From Spirochaetales bacterium (GTDB lineage: Bacteria; Spirochaetota; Spirochaetia; DSM-2461): a stretch of DNA of 64,000 nucleotides. The notes beneath the pieces are model-generated. The model did not search any database, had not been told where the DNA came from, and saw only the letters and a list, made by a program, of their open reading frames with translations. Both the position numbers and the translations under genes were made by a program. Shown here in pieces: positions 1-7,655 of the stretch (position 1 is the first letter of the stretch; each line of letters starts with the position of its first letter). The DNA lies in contig JAQQAP010000007.1 in assembly GCA_028533045.1 (NCBI GenBank), positions 62,001 through 126,000 of the forward strand, given 5' to 3'.

Positions 1-2
1 GG

Positions 3-794
3 CTGCAGAGCCAGGCAAACAAAATATCCAGCAGCAAAAACCATATCCTTACGACAAACCAGGTAACATTCTCCTATAAAAAAGATTTGGAGAAAAATAC
101 CGATCCCTACCTCCTGCAAGAGGAACCTATATTTCTGGACCTGGGTCCTGTGGGCTTTAAAGGAGTAGATCTTCGTTTATCAGAAGTGGTAGTCGAACCG
201 AACCAAACCTATAGAGCGACTTATCAGAAGGAGTTTCTGAATCTTTTTGACGCCCTCAAAAGCCATAGCTGGACCGACGGAATATTTGCCTGTATGATAG
301 ATCTCATCAAAGCGTCGACACGGGTAACTCCTCCCTTCAAAATCCCATTGGCGAAAAACAAACACAATTTCCGCTCCCTTAGCAATGACACTATTATTAC
401 CATGGCCGATAAAACCAATGATCTATTCTATACCCAAAAGGATTTTAGCCAGGCGGGAGAAACACTTTTTGAAATAGCAGATTTTCTTGAAATGGTGAAA
501 GAGTTTGACTATAGCGTCCTGCTCTATCTTCGAACGGTACTCGACGGCTACAGCGTCATCCTGGAAAACTACAACAAGAAAATTTCAGACTATACAGAAG
601 AGAACCAAACCTACCTTTTGAATGTGGAAGAGATAAAAAGATATGAAAACGCCCAAAGTGCCTCATCCTATTATAACAGGATGACACAAAATATAAAAAA
701 GCGGATAGATCCCCAAAAACGGAAACTCTTCTGGATGCATCTCACAAAAGAACAGGGACAGGATCTGGAAAACAAGCCCTACTTTAAGAAATAG
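3..794 (+). CDS. Unrecognised protein, 5' end outside window
   Basis: I do not recognise this protein. The reading frame is open from the first complete codon at base 3 to the TAA at 792-794, with no stop upstream, so the true start lies outside the window. A TTG at 87 is the first start-like codon inside but has no ribosome site, so I do not treat it as the start. The C-terminal 100 residues look helical and charged (lysine-rich, many tyrosines), and no signal peptide or membrane segment is visible in the portion present. It ends 3 bases before the convergent fimbrial gene at 798. Codon use looks like that of its neighbours. No function can be assigned. Confidence 0.6.
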   Translation: MQSQANKISSSKNHILTTNQVTFSYKKDLEKNTDPYLLQEEPIFLDLGPVGFKGVDLRLSEVVVEPNQTYRATYQKEFLNLFDALKSHSWTDGIFACMIDLIKASTRVTPPFKIPLAKNKHNFRSLSNDTIITMADKTNDLFYTQKDFSQAGETLFEIADFLEMVKEFDYSVLLYLRTVLDGYSVILENYNKKISDYTEENQTYLLNVEEIKRYENAQSASSYYNRMTQNIKKRIDPQKRKLFWMHLTKEQGQDLENKPYFKK

Positions 795-797
795 AGT

Positions 798-1709
798 TTA
801 CTTGGCCGTAATAATCACCGTTAGGATATCTTCGTACTCCCCGGAAGCCAGATCGGGATCTCCCGTATAACTCAGGTCCAGCTCTTTAGAAAGCCATTCG
901 GGGGAGGTAATTCCCGAGGAATCGGTTATAAGAGCACTTCCGGAGGACCAGCCCGTTACGGCAACCGAATCATAGGTCAAAGAGTATTCCAGCCTATCCG
1001 CACTGCTTTCATGATCCATAAAGGGCGATGTTGCGGTGGAATCGGCAGCCATATTGGTACTGCGGATAGTTACTTCGTATCCCAAGTTGGAGTTGCTCCG
1101 TTCGTACACCGTGGCAATGAGTTTGTCCGTGCTGTCAGTGGTTAAATCCATATAGCTAATGTCCGATTCCCGGTCCGCATAGATATCAATCAGCTCTGCC
1201 ATTCGTCCGTAAATCACGATATCCGTACTGTCCGCCTCCACGTGGGTTCCGCTGTCGCTGTAATCGCCTTCATAAAGGGTCAATGTCAATGTATCGGTAT
1301 AGTCCCCGCTGGCGGAAAACTGTCCCGATTCAAGATAAAAATAGATGGTAAAGCTGACTTGTTCCACAGTTGCGGCTACGGCGGAAAAGTCCGTGGAAGT
1401 GATGACGTTATCCACAGTTAAAGACTGGGGAGGGGCCATCATGACGGAGGTGGAAGGAGGAGATTCAATATAAACTTGATAGTCCAAACTGTAACTGCCC
1501 TGCTCTACGATCCTTGTGGTATAGTCCCCCGAATTACCGGTGGAAAGGGCCATAAACCAGTCGGATATGGCAACTCCCTCATGCTCAACGGTTATATCCA
1601 CCTGTACCGTTTCGTCCTGTTCAAAGGAGGCATTCATATAGACTCCGCCTGTGGGAGCATAAAAGCGGAAATAGTCCTCCCCCCAAACAAGGAGGGAAAA
1701 AGTCAGCAT
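798..1709 (-). CDS. Terminal two-domain fimbrial subunit/adhesin-like protein
   Basis: This is the last gene of the minus-strand chaperone-usher operon, 16 bases downstream of the usher. The 303-residue product is beta-rich and has two halves. Each half ends in a similar strand (SGDYTDTLTLTLYE near residue 145 and SGEYEDILTVIITAK at the C terminus). The major subunit ends the same way (GYYSDQLTVVLRAR), a pattern expected of the last strand of a chaperone-exchanged fimbrial domain. By analogy with archaic (Csu-type) systems a two-domain last subunit would be the tip adhesin; that role is inferred. The ATG at 1709 gives a poor signal peptide. The frame continues upstream to CTG 1724, ATT 1730 and CTG 1736, adding K-I-K-L-I-L-F-L and a proper signal sequence, with GGTGAG at 1746-1741 as a possible ribosome site. 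A non-ATG start overlapping the usher stop is therefore likely. Confidence 0.65.
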   Translation of the reverse strand: MLTFSLLVWGEDYFRFYAPTGGVYMNASFEQDETVQVDITVEHEGVAISDWFMALSTGNSGDYTTRIVEQGSYSLDYQVYIESPPSTSVMMAPPQSLTVDNVITSTDFSAVAATVEQVSFTIYFYLESGQFSASGDYTDTLTLTLYEGDYSDSGTHVEADSTDIVIYGRMAELIDIYADRESDISYMDLTTDSTDKLIATVYERSNSNLGYEVTIRSTNMAADSTATSPFMDHESSADRLEYSLTYDSVAVTGWSSGSALITDSSGITSPEWLSKELDLSYTGDPDLASGEYEDILTVIITAK

Positions 1710-1725
1710 AAGGAATAAGATCAGC

Positions 1726-4098
1726 TTAATTTTCAGGACTCACCACCCCCAATTCACAGTAACCGCTCTCGTTGGCGGTCACCTCTATTATAAAGGTTAA
1801 CTCTTCATCCTTCAGAGTCAAGAGGTACTCCCCGGGAGAGAGACCGTAGCACTCGAAGTAACCCGTTTCGTCAGTAAAGAATTCCCGGGGCCACTCCCCC
1901 TTTTCGTAGGCCCTTTCCACGCCGGAAGCGGGAATAATGTCACCAAGAATTAAGGTTAAAGGCTCTCCGCCTGAATCAATCAAAACTCCCCCCACGTACA
2001 TATAAACTTTTTCTTCCGCACGGATGAGAGTCCCGCTCCGATAAGTTGGCATGACCGATGTGGTATAATCACTTATATCGGAACCAACGGGAAGAACTTC
2101 GGGCATCATTCTAAGTTTGGTATAGTTATAGGACGAAACGGAAGTGAGGATTCCCGGACGTTTTCCATCTATATCCATAAGAGAGCCCATGGAACTGGGA
2201 TTAATCTTCATAGGCCCAATTTCTGAGTCGATTATGATAAAACTACCGGAAACAGGTCGAGTAACCCCCATAACACCGTCGGCAAAAACAAGAGCCGATC
2301 CTATGGAAAGAGAGGTGGAATTACTGTATTCTCCCGTATCAAAGGTGGCATTATACCCCTGAGAAATATTCGCCAGGAAAAAGGGATGAAAATACCCCCC
2401 ATTTACAGAGAAAGTAAAGGTATCTTCATTACTGGCGGGGACGGAGGATGAAACTCCCAGTGTATAGTCACGCGCCTTAGCGGAATCATTATAGCGATTC
2501 CAGGAGAGAATCATCTTCTCATCGTCAATATCACCCTTCACATAAATATTCTGCTTAATCTCGGGAAATGAAGCGGAGTAGGTTATTGCCCCTTGGGGCA
2601 ACCATTCGCCCGTATCCAGAGAAACACCAAGTTCCACAGCAATAGAACTCCCCTCCGATCCCTTTGTCCGGGATCTCACCATCAAATCAAGCCCATGATT
2701 GGCATCATCTGTCTCATAGGACCAGCTCACAGAAGGGGTAATAGTAAGAATCTCGGAAGGGGTGTGAACATAATATCCTCTGGCGTAATAGGATTGGTAA
2801 CTATCCTCTCCCCCTTCATAACTATACTCCAGGCTGGTTCCAAAGTTCAGCCGTTTCCCCTTCGCACTTTCTTCGGAATAACTATGGTTTACAGAAACAC
2901 CCACACTATAATCGCCCTCTCCCTCGCTCTCTCCCTCGGGTATAACACTAAAAGTACCGTAATAGGAGGCTATGAGCAGGGGAACGTTCAGAGAAACATT
3001 ACTATCGTTCAGGCTGTAATAGGAATTAATTCCGGCCGTAACGGTACTGGACATTCCCCGGGAAAGATGAAGCAGAAAAGCCGGATTTACCGTCGTCCAG
3101 GAATCGGTTCCCACCGAACCACCCCAATCCAATTCATAGGGTTTTAACAGCCCCCCGTCATAAACCTGATAGAAACTCTGCTCCTGTTCTCCCTGACTAT
3201 CGGACCAGAGAATTCTTATCTCGTTAAAACCCTGTGATAAAGGAAAATGCTTGAAAGTCCAGGTTCCGGCGGGAACGGAGATCTTTTTAACCCTCTTCTC
3301 ATTTATATAAATTTCCACATCCGCCGGTTCGGGGAAGTATATTCTTTTGGGAAGTTCGGGACTTGATATATAATTATAATCGAGAACGGTATTTCTAAAC
3401 AGGGAAAGGCCTACCATACTCTCCGAAAGAAAGCCGTCCCCGCTATAGCTAAGATCACCGGCCATGGCCCGGGCTGTTAAGGATGGTAAATCCTTTGTAA
3501 AGCGGCAGTAATCCAGGAAAAACAGTTCCGATCCGGTTTGAACTCCTCCCTTAATTTCCGTGACAAAATTAGAGTAATTCACCACCAGTTCCGGATTTAT
3601 TTCTCCGTCATATTCCTGTTCTTCGTAATCGATACCGGCGGAGCCATAAAAGTTAAGCACTCCCGAGAACTTAGCCGGTCTTGTTATATTACCGGAGGGT
3701 ATTTTTCGCTGGGATGAAAGGGTATAACTTCCGGGCTTTCTCGATTCGGGAGGTATTGTCACCCTCAGGATGACAAGCTCCTCATCAAAGACAACTTTAA
3801 CCATAGCCCCGGCCATTTTCTCAAGGGGAACCCACTCTTCTTCATACCAGCGGACCTTATCGACTTCAAGCTGATTTTCTTCAAGAAGAGGAGCCAGTTC
3901 TTCCAGGAGAGGACGGGGCTGTAACTGGATTTGGCCATTTATACGAAGGGCTATTTCCCCGCTGTATTCACCGTCAACGTAAAGAGGAACAGGGATCAGA
4001 ATCTCCCCTTCTTCCCCCCATAGAAAAAGGGAGGTAAGAAAAATAAGAAGTATAAAAATATACGGACGGATCATTGCTAAAATTTTCGACCACTTCAA
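1726..4098 (-). CDS. Outer-membrane fimbrial usher
   Basis: A 790-residue usher (PapC/FimD/Csu family), the outer-membrane pore that assembles and secretes fimbrial subunits delivered by the periplasmic chaperone. A signal peptide is present (hydrophobic stretch IRPYIFILLIFLTSLFLWG). An N-terminal periplasmic domain follows, then a beta-rich translocon. The region around residues 255-300 (FPEPADVEIYINEKR, then VPAGTWTFKHFPLSQG) matches the usher signature of a strand carrying a 'VYING..V' type segment followed by 'PG.F.I.DLP..G.N'. The C-terminal ~100 residues form carboxy-terminal plug-like domains. The start is TTG 4098, five bases after the chaperone stop; ATG 4074 is an alternative that shortens the signal peptide. 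It is co-transcribed with chaperone and subunits, and its length is typical for the family (about 750-850). Confidence 0.88.
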   Translation of the reverse strand: MKWSKILAMIRPYIFILLIFLTSLFLWGEEGEILIPVPLYVDGEYSGEIALRINGQIQLQPRPLLEELAPLLEENQLEVDKVRWYEEEWVPLEKMAGAMVKVVFDEELVILRVTIPPESRKPGSYTLSSQRKIPSGNITRPAKFSGVLNFYGSAGIDYEEQEYDGEINPELVVNYSNFVTEIKGGVQTGSELFFLDYCRFTKDLPSLTARAMAGDLSYSGDGFLSESMVGLSLFRNTVLDYNYISSPELPKRIYFPEPADVEIYINEKRVKKISVPAGTWTFKHFPLSQGFNEIRILWSDSQGEQEQSFYQVYDGGLLKPYELDWGGSVGTDSWTTVNPAFLLHLSRGMSSTVTAGINSYYSLNDSNVSLNVPLLIASYYGTFSVIPEGESEGEGDYSVGVSVNHSYSEESAKGKRLNFGTSLEYSYEGGEDSYQSYYARGYYVHTPSEILTITPSVSWSYETDDANHGLDLMVRSRTKGSEGSSIAVELGVSLDTGEWLPQGAITYSASFPEIKQNIYVKGDIDDEKMILSWNRYNDSAKARDYTLGVSSSVPASNEDTFTFSVNGGYFHPFFLANISQGYNATFDTGEYSNSTSLSIGSALVFADGVMGVTRPVSGSFIIIDSEIGPMKINPSSMGSLMDIDGKRPGILTSVSSYNYTKLRMMPEVLPVGSDISDYTTSVMPTYRSGTLIRAEEKVYMYVGGVLIDSGGEPLTLILGDIIPASGVERAYEKGEWPREFFTDETGYFECYGLSPGEYLLTLKDEELTFIIEVTANESGYCELGVVSPEN

Positions 4099-4102
4099 GA
4101 AC

Positions 4103-4948
4103 CTAATAAACAGGATTATAGGAAAAATCCCACTTAATCGGTTCGCCCTGGACTTCGGGAGGTTCGGGAATCATAAAAACCCGCTTATTCCCGGCCAGAA
4201 TATTCTCCCCTGCTATACCGGCAAGGTCTTCCGGCCCCAATACAATGGGTGAAAAATTATTATACACACTACTAAGAGTAATGGATAAATCACCTAAAAG
4301 GGCATGGCGTGCCCCATGATTCTCAAAAACCAGTTTGAGGCGGTATGTTCGGACTTCGGAAACTTCCTTTACCTCCCTGGTAACCGGCTCTCCTGTTTCT
4401 TCGGAGAGTTCCGTTTTTGTTACCACATTGGTCACTTCCTTTATATCCATCACGCTTCTTACGGAGGAAAGTTCTACGTGGGCCTCCCCTCCCCCTTCGG
4501 GGACAACATAAAGACTCCCCTCATAACGATAGGTAAAGCGGATTCCCCCGCCGTCTTCATGCTTTTCGTCTTCACGGAATTCCACAGGAAGCTGTTCTGC
4601 CAAGATGCGATAATTCAGTTCCCGGTCACCAATTCTACCACCCTGCCACTTAACCCGAACAGATCGGCTCTCTCCGGGAGCCAGAATACTTTGGGAAGGG
4701 TAAATAAGAAAGTCACCGTCACAAGGAGTAAGAGTCTCATTCCCCTCTTCATCCATCTCCCGTTCGAAAATAGAGATCTTAACGGCAATTCGTTCGGAAA
4801 GGGAATCGTTCCCTATGGTAAAGATGTGACTGCTCTTTTTACCGGTTACGGAAAATTCCTGGGTTATGGGAGAAAAGCTAAAAGCAAATAAAGCCCCCTG
4901 TCCCGCCAGGAACAGAAGGCTCATAAAAAGCAGTAGTCCTTTTCTCAC
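4103..4948 (-). CDS. Periplasmic fimbrial chaperone (PapD-like)
   Basis: PapD-type chaperone that would hold subunits by donor-strand complementation before they reach the usher. The mature N terminus (FSFSPITQEFSVTGKK...FTIGNDS) and the first beta-domain, with 'P.SQSILAPGESRSVRVKW' near residues 85-105, follow the family pattern of a G1-like strand ahead of the inter-domain hinge. The second domain carries a long charged insertion (roughly residues 160-200, EVTNVVTKTELSEETGEP). I place the start at GTG 4948, one base after the subunit stop, because it gives a clean signal peptide (MRKGLLLFMSLLFLAGQGALFA). The ATG at 4969 lies inside the subunit gene and adds seven unhelpful residues. About 281 residues. 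Confidence 0.82.
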   Translation of the reverse strand: MRKGLLLFMSLLFLAGQGALFAFSFSPITQEFSVTGKKSSHIFTIGNDSLSERIAVKISIFEREMDEEGNETLTPCDGDFLIYPSQSILAPGESRSVRVKWQGGRIGDRELNYRILAEQLPVEFREDEKHEDGGGIRFTYRYEGSLYVVPEGGGEAHVELSSVRSVMDIKEVTNVVTKTELSEETGEPVTREVKEVSEVRTYRLKLVFENHGARHALLGDLSITLSSVYNNFSPIVLGPEDLAGIAGENILAGNKRVFMIPEPPEVQGEPIKWDFSYNPVY

Positions 4949-4949
4949 T

Positions 4950-5459
4950 CTATCTGGCCCGCAGAACAACAGTCAACTGGTCGGAATAGTAACCGGCGGG
5001 ATAGTCATTGCTTGTGGAATAGGTAATTTCCAGAAGACCGTCGGTCACATCGGTGTCAGTAGTCGTCGTCCCAAACTGGGTACCACTGGCATCAGTTATG
5101 GCACTGGCCCCTGTACCAACTCCAGCTGACAAGGTACTGCTAAACTCCAAAGTGTAGCTAACTTCATCCAAATCGTCATTAATCAAAGCGCAGTTTCCCC
5201 CGCCGCTCACATTGCTCGAGTAGATATATAGATCCCAGCCCGCCGAGTTGTTGGTGGAAATGGTTATATCCGCAAGCCCTACAGTCGTTGAGGCAGCAGC
5301 ACCCACTAAGGTCAAATTGTCAAATTCATAGGCGGAAGTATCCACGTCCAAATCCAGAATCAGAGGAACAACGCCCCCGATATTAATGGTATCGCCGTTA
5401 GAGGCGAAAACGGGCAGAACAAGCAATACTGCCAAAACAATAATTAGTAATTTCTTCAT
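4950..5459 (-). CDS. Major fimbrial subunit (Csu/SCPU-like)
   Basis: First gene of the fimbrial operon; 169 residues with signal peptide MKKLLIIVLAVLLVLPVFA. The mature protein is small, rich in Ser/Thr/Gly/Asp and beta-strands, with a Trp in 'NSAGWDLYIYSS' and a terminal strand 'GYYSDQLTVVLRAR'. This fits archaic fimbrial subunits of the spore-coat-U/Csu kind. Only one Cys is visible (NCALI), so the usual intradomain disulphide is absent. A good ribosome site (AAGGAG, about 8 bases before the ATG at 5459) suggests high expression compared with the downstream genes. Gene order subunit-chaperone-usher-terminal subunit matches a minimal chaperone-usher cluster. Assignment rests mostly on this context, since the subunit sequence alone is weakly conserved. 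Confidence 0.75.
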   Translation of the reverse strand: MKKLLIIVLAVLLVLPVFASNGDTINIGGVVPLILDLDVDTSAYEFDNLTLVGAAASTTVGLADITISTNNSAGWDLYIYSSNVSGGGNCALINDDLDEVSYTLEFSSTLSAGVGTGASAITDASGTQFGTTTTDTDVTDGLLEITYSTSNDYPAGYYSDQLTVVLRAR

Positions 5460-5587
5460 CTAAATGCTCCTTGTGTGGTTTGTTACGTCTCACCGACGCG
5501 GTCCACTTTTATTAAATAGTTCCCCTCCGCATTATTAATTCTATTCCTCCACGGCCGGAATTCAAGCATTTTTTTCTTTCCCCTTGG

Positions 5588-5616
5588 TTGACCACCTCCT
5601 CCGTGGGATTTAAACT
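5588..5616 (+). promoter_or_regulatory. Sigma-70-type promoter of dgt, leaderless type
   Basis: TTGACC at 5588-5593, a 17-base spacer, then TAAACT at 5611-5616. The -10 box ends six bases before the ATG at 5623, so transcription would start at about the A of the start codon. There is no Shine-Dalgarno sequence between the box and the ATG. Six other genes in the window share this spacing. Confidence 0.65.
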
Positions 5617-5622
5617 CAAAAA

Positions 5623-6804
5623 ATGCAGTACTTACATAAGGAAATTGCCGAGGAGATTGTTAGAACCAACAACGACCGGGAAAGAGCCGCCTTCTCTCCC
5701 CACGCCTGCTTCTCCCAAGACGCCATCCGCCTCCATCCGGGCCGCCAAAAAGTCCCCGACGAGCTCAACATGCGCCCTCCCTTTTTCCACGATACGGACA
5801 AAATTATCCACTCCCGAGTCTACACCCGATACATAGATAAAACCCAGGTATTTTCCCGTATGGAAAACGACCACATAACCCACCGGGTTCTTCATGTGCA
5901 GCTGGTAGCCAAAATTGCCCGGACCATTGGCCGATGCCTTAGACTGAATGAGGACCTGATAGAGGCCATATCCCTGGGACACGACCTGGGACACGTCCCC
6001 TACGGTCATGCGGGGGAAAGAGCCCTCAACATAATTTGCGAAGAAGAGGGCATCGGGTATTTTACCCACGGAGCCCAGAGCATCCGGGCCGTAATGGAAC
6101 TGGAAAATCACGGAAAGGGTCTGAACCTGACTTTTCAGACCATGGACGGGATCCTCTGCCACAACGGGGAGCTTTTCACCAAAAAATACTCCCCCGACCG
6201 CAGTAAAACACTGGAAAGATTCCTCGACGACTACCGATCCTGCTTCACCGTGCCCAACTACCCCAAGAAACTGGTCCCCATGACTTTAGAGGGCTGTGTC
6301 GTGAGACTCTCCGACATCATCGCCTACATTGGCCGGGACGTGGAAGACGCCATAACGGTAGGGCTGATTGACCGCTCCGACCTGCCCGAAGAGACCTCCC
6401 GCCTTCTGGGGGATCAGAACAACAGCATTGTGAATACCCTTGTCTGCGACATAATTAACAACAGTTACGGAAAGGGGGAGTTGGAATTTTCCCCCCCAGT
6501 ATTCGAGGCCCTCATTGCCCTGAGGAAGTTCAACTACACCCGAATTTATCTGAATGAGGCCAACCGGCGGGACGAAGCCAAGCTCATTCCCATGTTTCGC
6601 TTCCTCTTTGACAGCTATAAAAAGGATCTGGATAATCCCGACTCCTACATCTCCCGATGGGTAGACCGAATTTCCGGGGACTATCGCTCGGAAACACGGG
6701 AAAAGCGGATTATCATAGACTATTTAGCCGGTATGACAGACCGATTTTTTAACAAGCAGTACACCGAACGGGCCCTGCCGACCATCCGGGGGTATAAATT
6801 CTAG
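5623..6804 (+). CDS. dgt: Deoxyguanosinetriphosphate triphosphohydrolase-like HD protein
   Basis: HD-domain dNTP triphosphohydrolase, which splits dGTP (or other dNTPs) into the nucleoside and tripolyphosphate and so tunes the dNTP pool. The metal-binding set of the family is visible: H87 in 'ITHRVLH', the H120-D121 pair in 'ISLGHDLGHVPYGHAGE', and a distal Asp in 'VRLSDIIAYIGRDVEDA'. The N-terminal 'KIIHSRVYTRYIDKTQVF' corresponds to the 'R.I..S.A.RRL..KTQV' segment of dGTPases. At 393 residues it belongs to the shorter dGTPase-like type. The ATG at 5623 is the only possible start (an in-frame TAA lies at 5611) and it is probably leaderless. It is followed one base later by a P-loop ATPase gene, an apparent two-gene operon. 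Confidence 0.9.
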   Translation: MQYLHKEIAEEIVRTNNDRERAAFSPHACFSQDAIRLHPGRQKVPDELNMRPPFFHDTDKIIHSRVYTRYIDKTQVFSRMENDHITHRVLHVQLVAKIARTIGRCLRLNEDLIEAISLGHDLGHVPYGHAGERALNIICEEEGIGYFTHGAQSIRAVMELENHGKGLNLTFQTMDGILCHNGELFTKKYSPDRSKTLERFLDDYRSCFTVPNYPKKLVPMTLEGCVVRLSDIIAYIGRDVEDAITVGLIDRSDLPEETSRLLGDQNNSIVNTLVCDIINNSYGKGELEFSPPVFEALIALRKFNYTRIYLNEANRRDEAKLIPMFRFLFDSYKKDLDNPDSYISRWVDRISGDYRSETREKRIIIDYLAGMTDRFFNKQYTERALPTIRGYKF

Positions 6805-6805
6805 G

Positions 6806-7522
6806 ATGCAGAACTTTATGGACAAACTGAGCGCCACAACTCAAGATTCGGGGGTCCTTATTTTATCGGGCCACTACGGCAGCGGAAAAACGGAAACGGC
6901 GATCAACATGGCAATCACCAGTCGCGAAATGTCAGAGCTCCCCATTACCCTTGCAGACCTGGATATCATTAACCCCTATTTTCGCAGCCGGGAAAAAGCC
7001 GACTTCCTGAACAGGAAAGGAATTCGTCTTGTAGCAGGTTCCATTAAAGACTCTCTAAGCGGGGTTCCTGCCCTAAGCGGAGAAATACAGGCTCATCTAT
7101 CCCAACCAAAAGGAATACTCATCCTGGATACGGGAGGGGACCCGGAGGGAGTTCGCCTATTGGGAAGATACAAGGACGAGCTTGTCCAACTAAGAAAGAG
7201 CGAGAAGCTCACTCATCTCTTCGTGTTCAACCCTTTTCGCCCGGAAACCCCTACGGCAGAAAAGGGAAAAGAACTGCTTCTGCGAATCGAAGAGAGCTCG
7301 GGAACCAAAATTGACGGAATCGTCTGCAATGGCCATTTCCTCAAGGATACGGAGCAAGTGGACATCAGCTCGGCATGGAAAATAACAGAAGAGCTCTCAC
7401 AATTGACCGCCATTCCTCCGGCCATCTGTAATGTTCCTCCCCACCTTCTTCCCCCGGAGGAGATCCCCAGGGAAATCATACGCAGTATAAACCTCTACAT
7501 GCGTGATGACTGGATGAGCTAA
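6806..7522 (+). CDS. P-loop ATPase (SIMIBI/MinD-CobQ type)
   Basis: A cytoplasmic nucleotide-binding protein of 238 residues. A Walker A motif (GHYGSGKTE, residues 22-30) and a Walker B-like 'ILILDTGGDPEG' are visible. 'LADLDIINPYFRSRE' after the P-loop resembles the switch region of MinD/CobQ-type proteins. The cellular role of this family is not defined, and I assign none. The ATG lies one base after the dgt stop, so translation is probably coupled; a second ATG at 6818 is possible. Its pairing with dgt is the only functional hint and might suggest a role in nucleotide metabolism, but that is speculation. Confidence 0.7.
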   Translation: MQNFMDKLSATTQDSGVLILSGHYGSGKTETAINMAITSREMSELPITLADLDIINPYFRSREKADFLNRKGIRLVAGSIKDSLSGVPALSGEIQAHLSQPKGILILDTGGDPEGVRLLGRYKDELVQLRKSEKLTHLFVFNPFRPETPTAEKGKELLLRIEESSGTKIDGIVCNGHFLKDTEQVDISSAWKITEELSQLTAIPPAICNVPPHLLPPEEIPREIIRSINLYMRDDWMS

Positions 7523-7604
7523 CTCTTTCTCCACCAAAAAATTCGTTCGATCCCGCATACACCACATTTTCACATTAAAAAGTGAATTATCGGTGGGCAA
7601 TTTG

Positions 7605-7633
7605 TTGTTATTGTGAAGCAAACGGGGTATATT
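7605..7633 (+). promoter_or_regulatory. Sigma-70-type promoter of the barrel/TPR gene
   Basis: TTGTTA at 7605-7610, 17-base spacer, TATATT at 7628-7633, followed by the ribosome site ACGGAGA at 7644-7650 and the GTG start at 7656. Expected transcription start is near 7640. The region 7523-7604 shows nothing else I can identify. Confidence 0.55.
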
Positions 7634-7655
7634 AGGAATCACAACGGAGACACTG

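Noticed and set aside
2593-3147. Plus-strand ORF of 184 codons inside the usher gene
   Set aside because: Antisense shadow with no ribosome site or domain; the usher frame explains the region. The many similar antisense ORFs elsewhere were rejected for the same reason.
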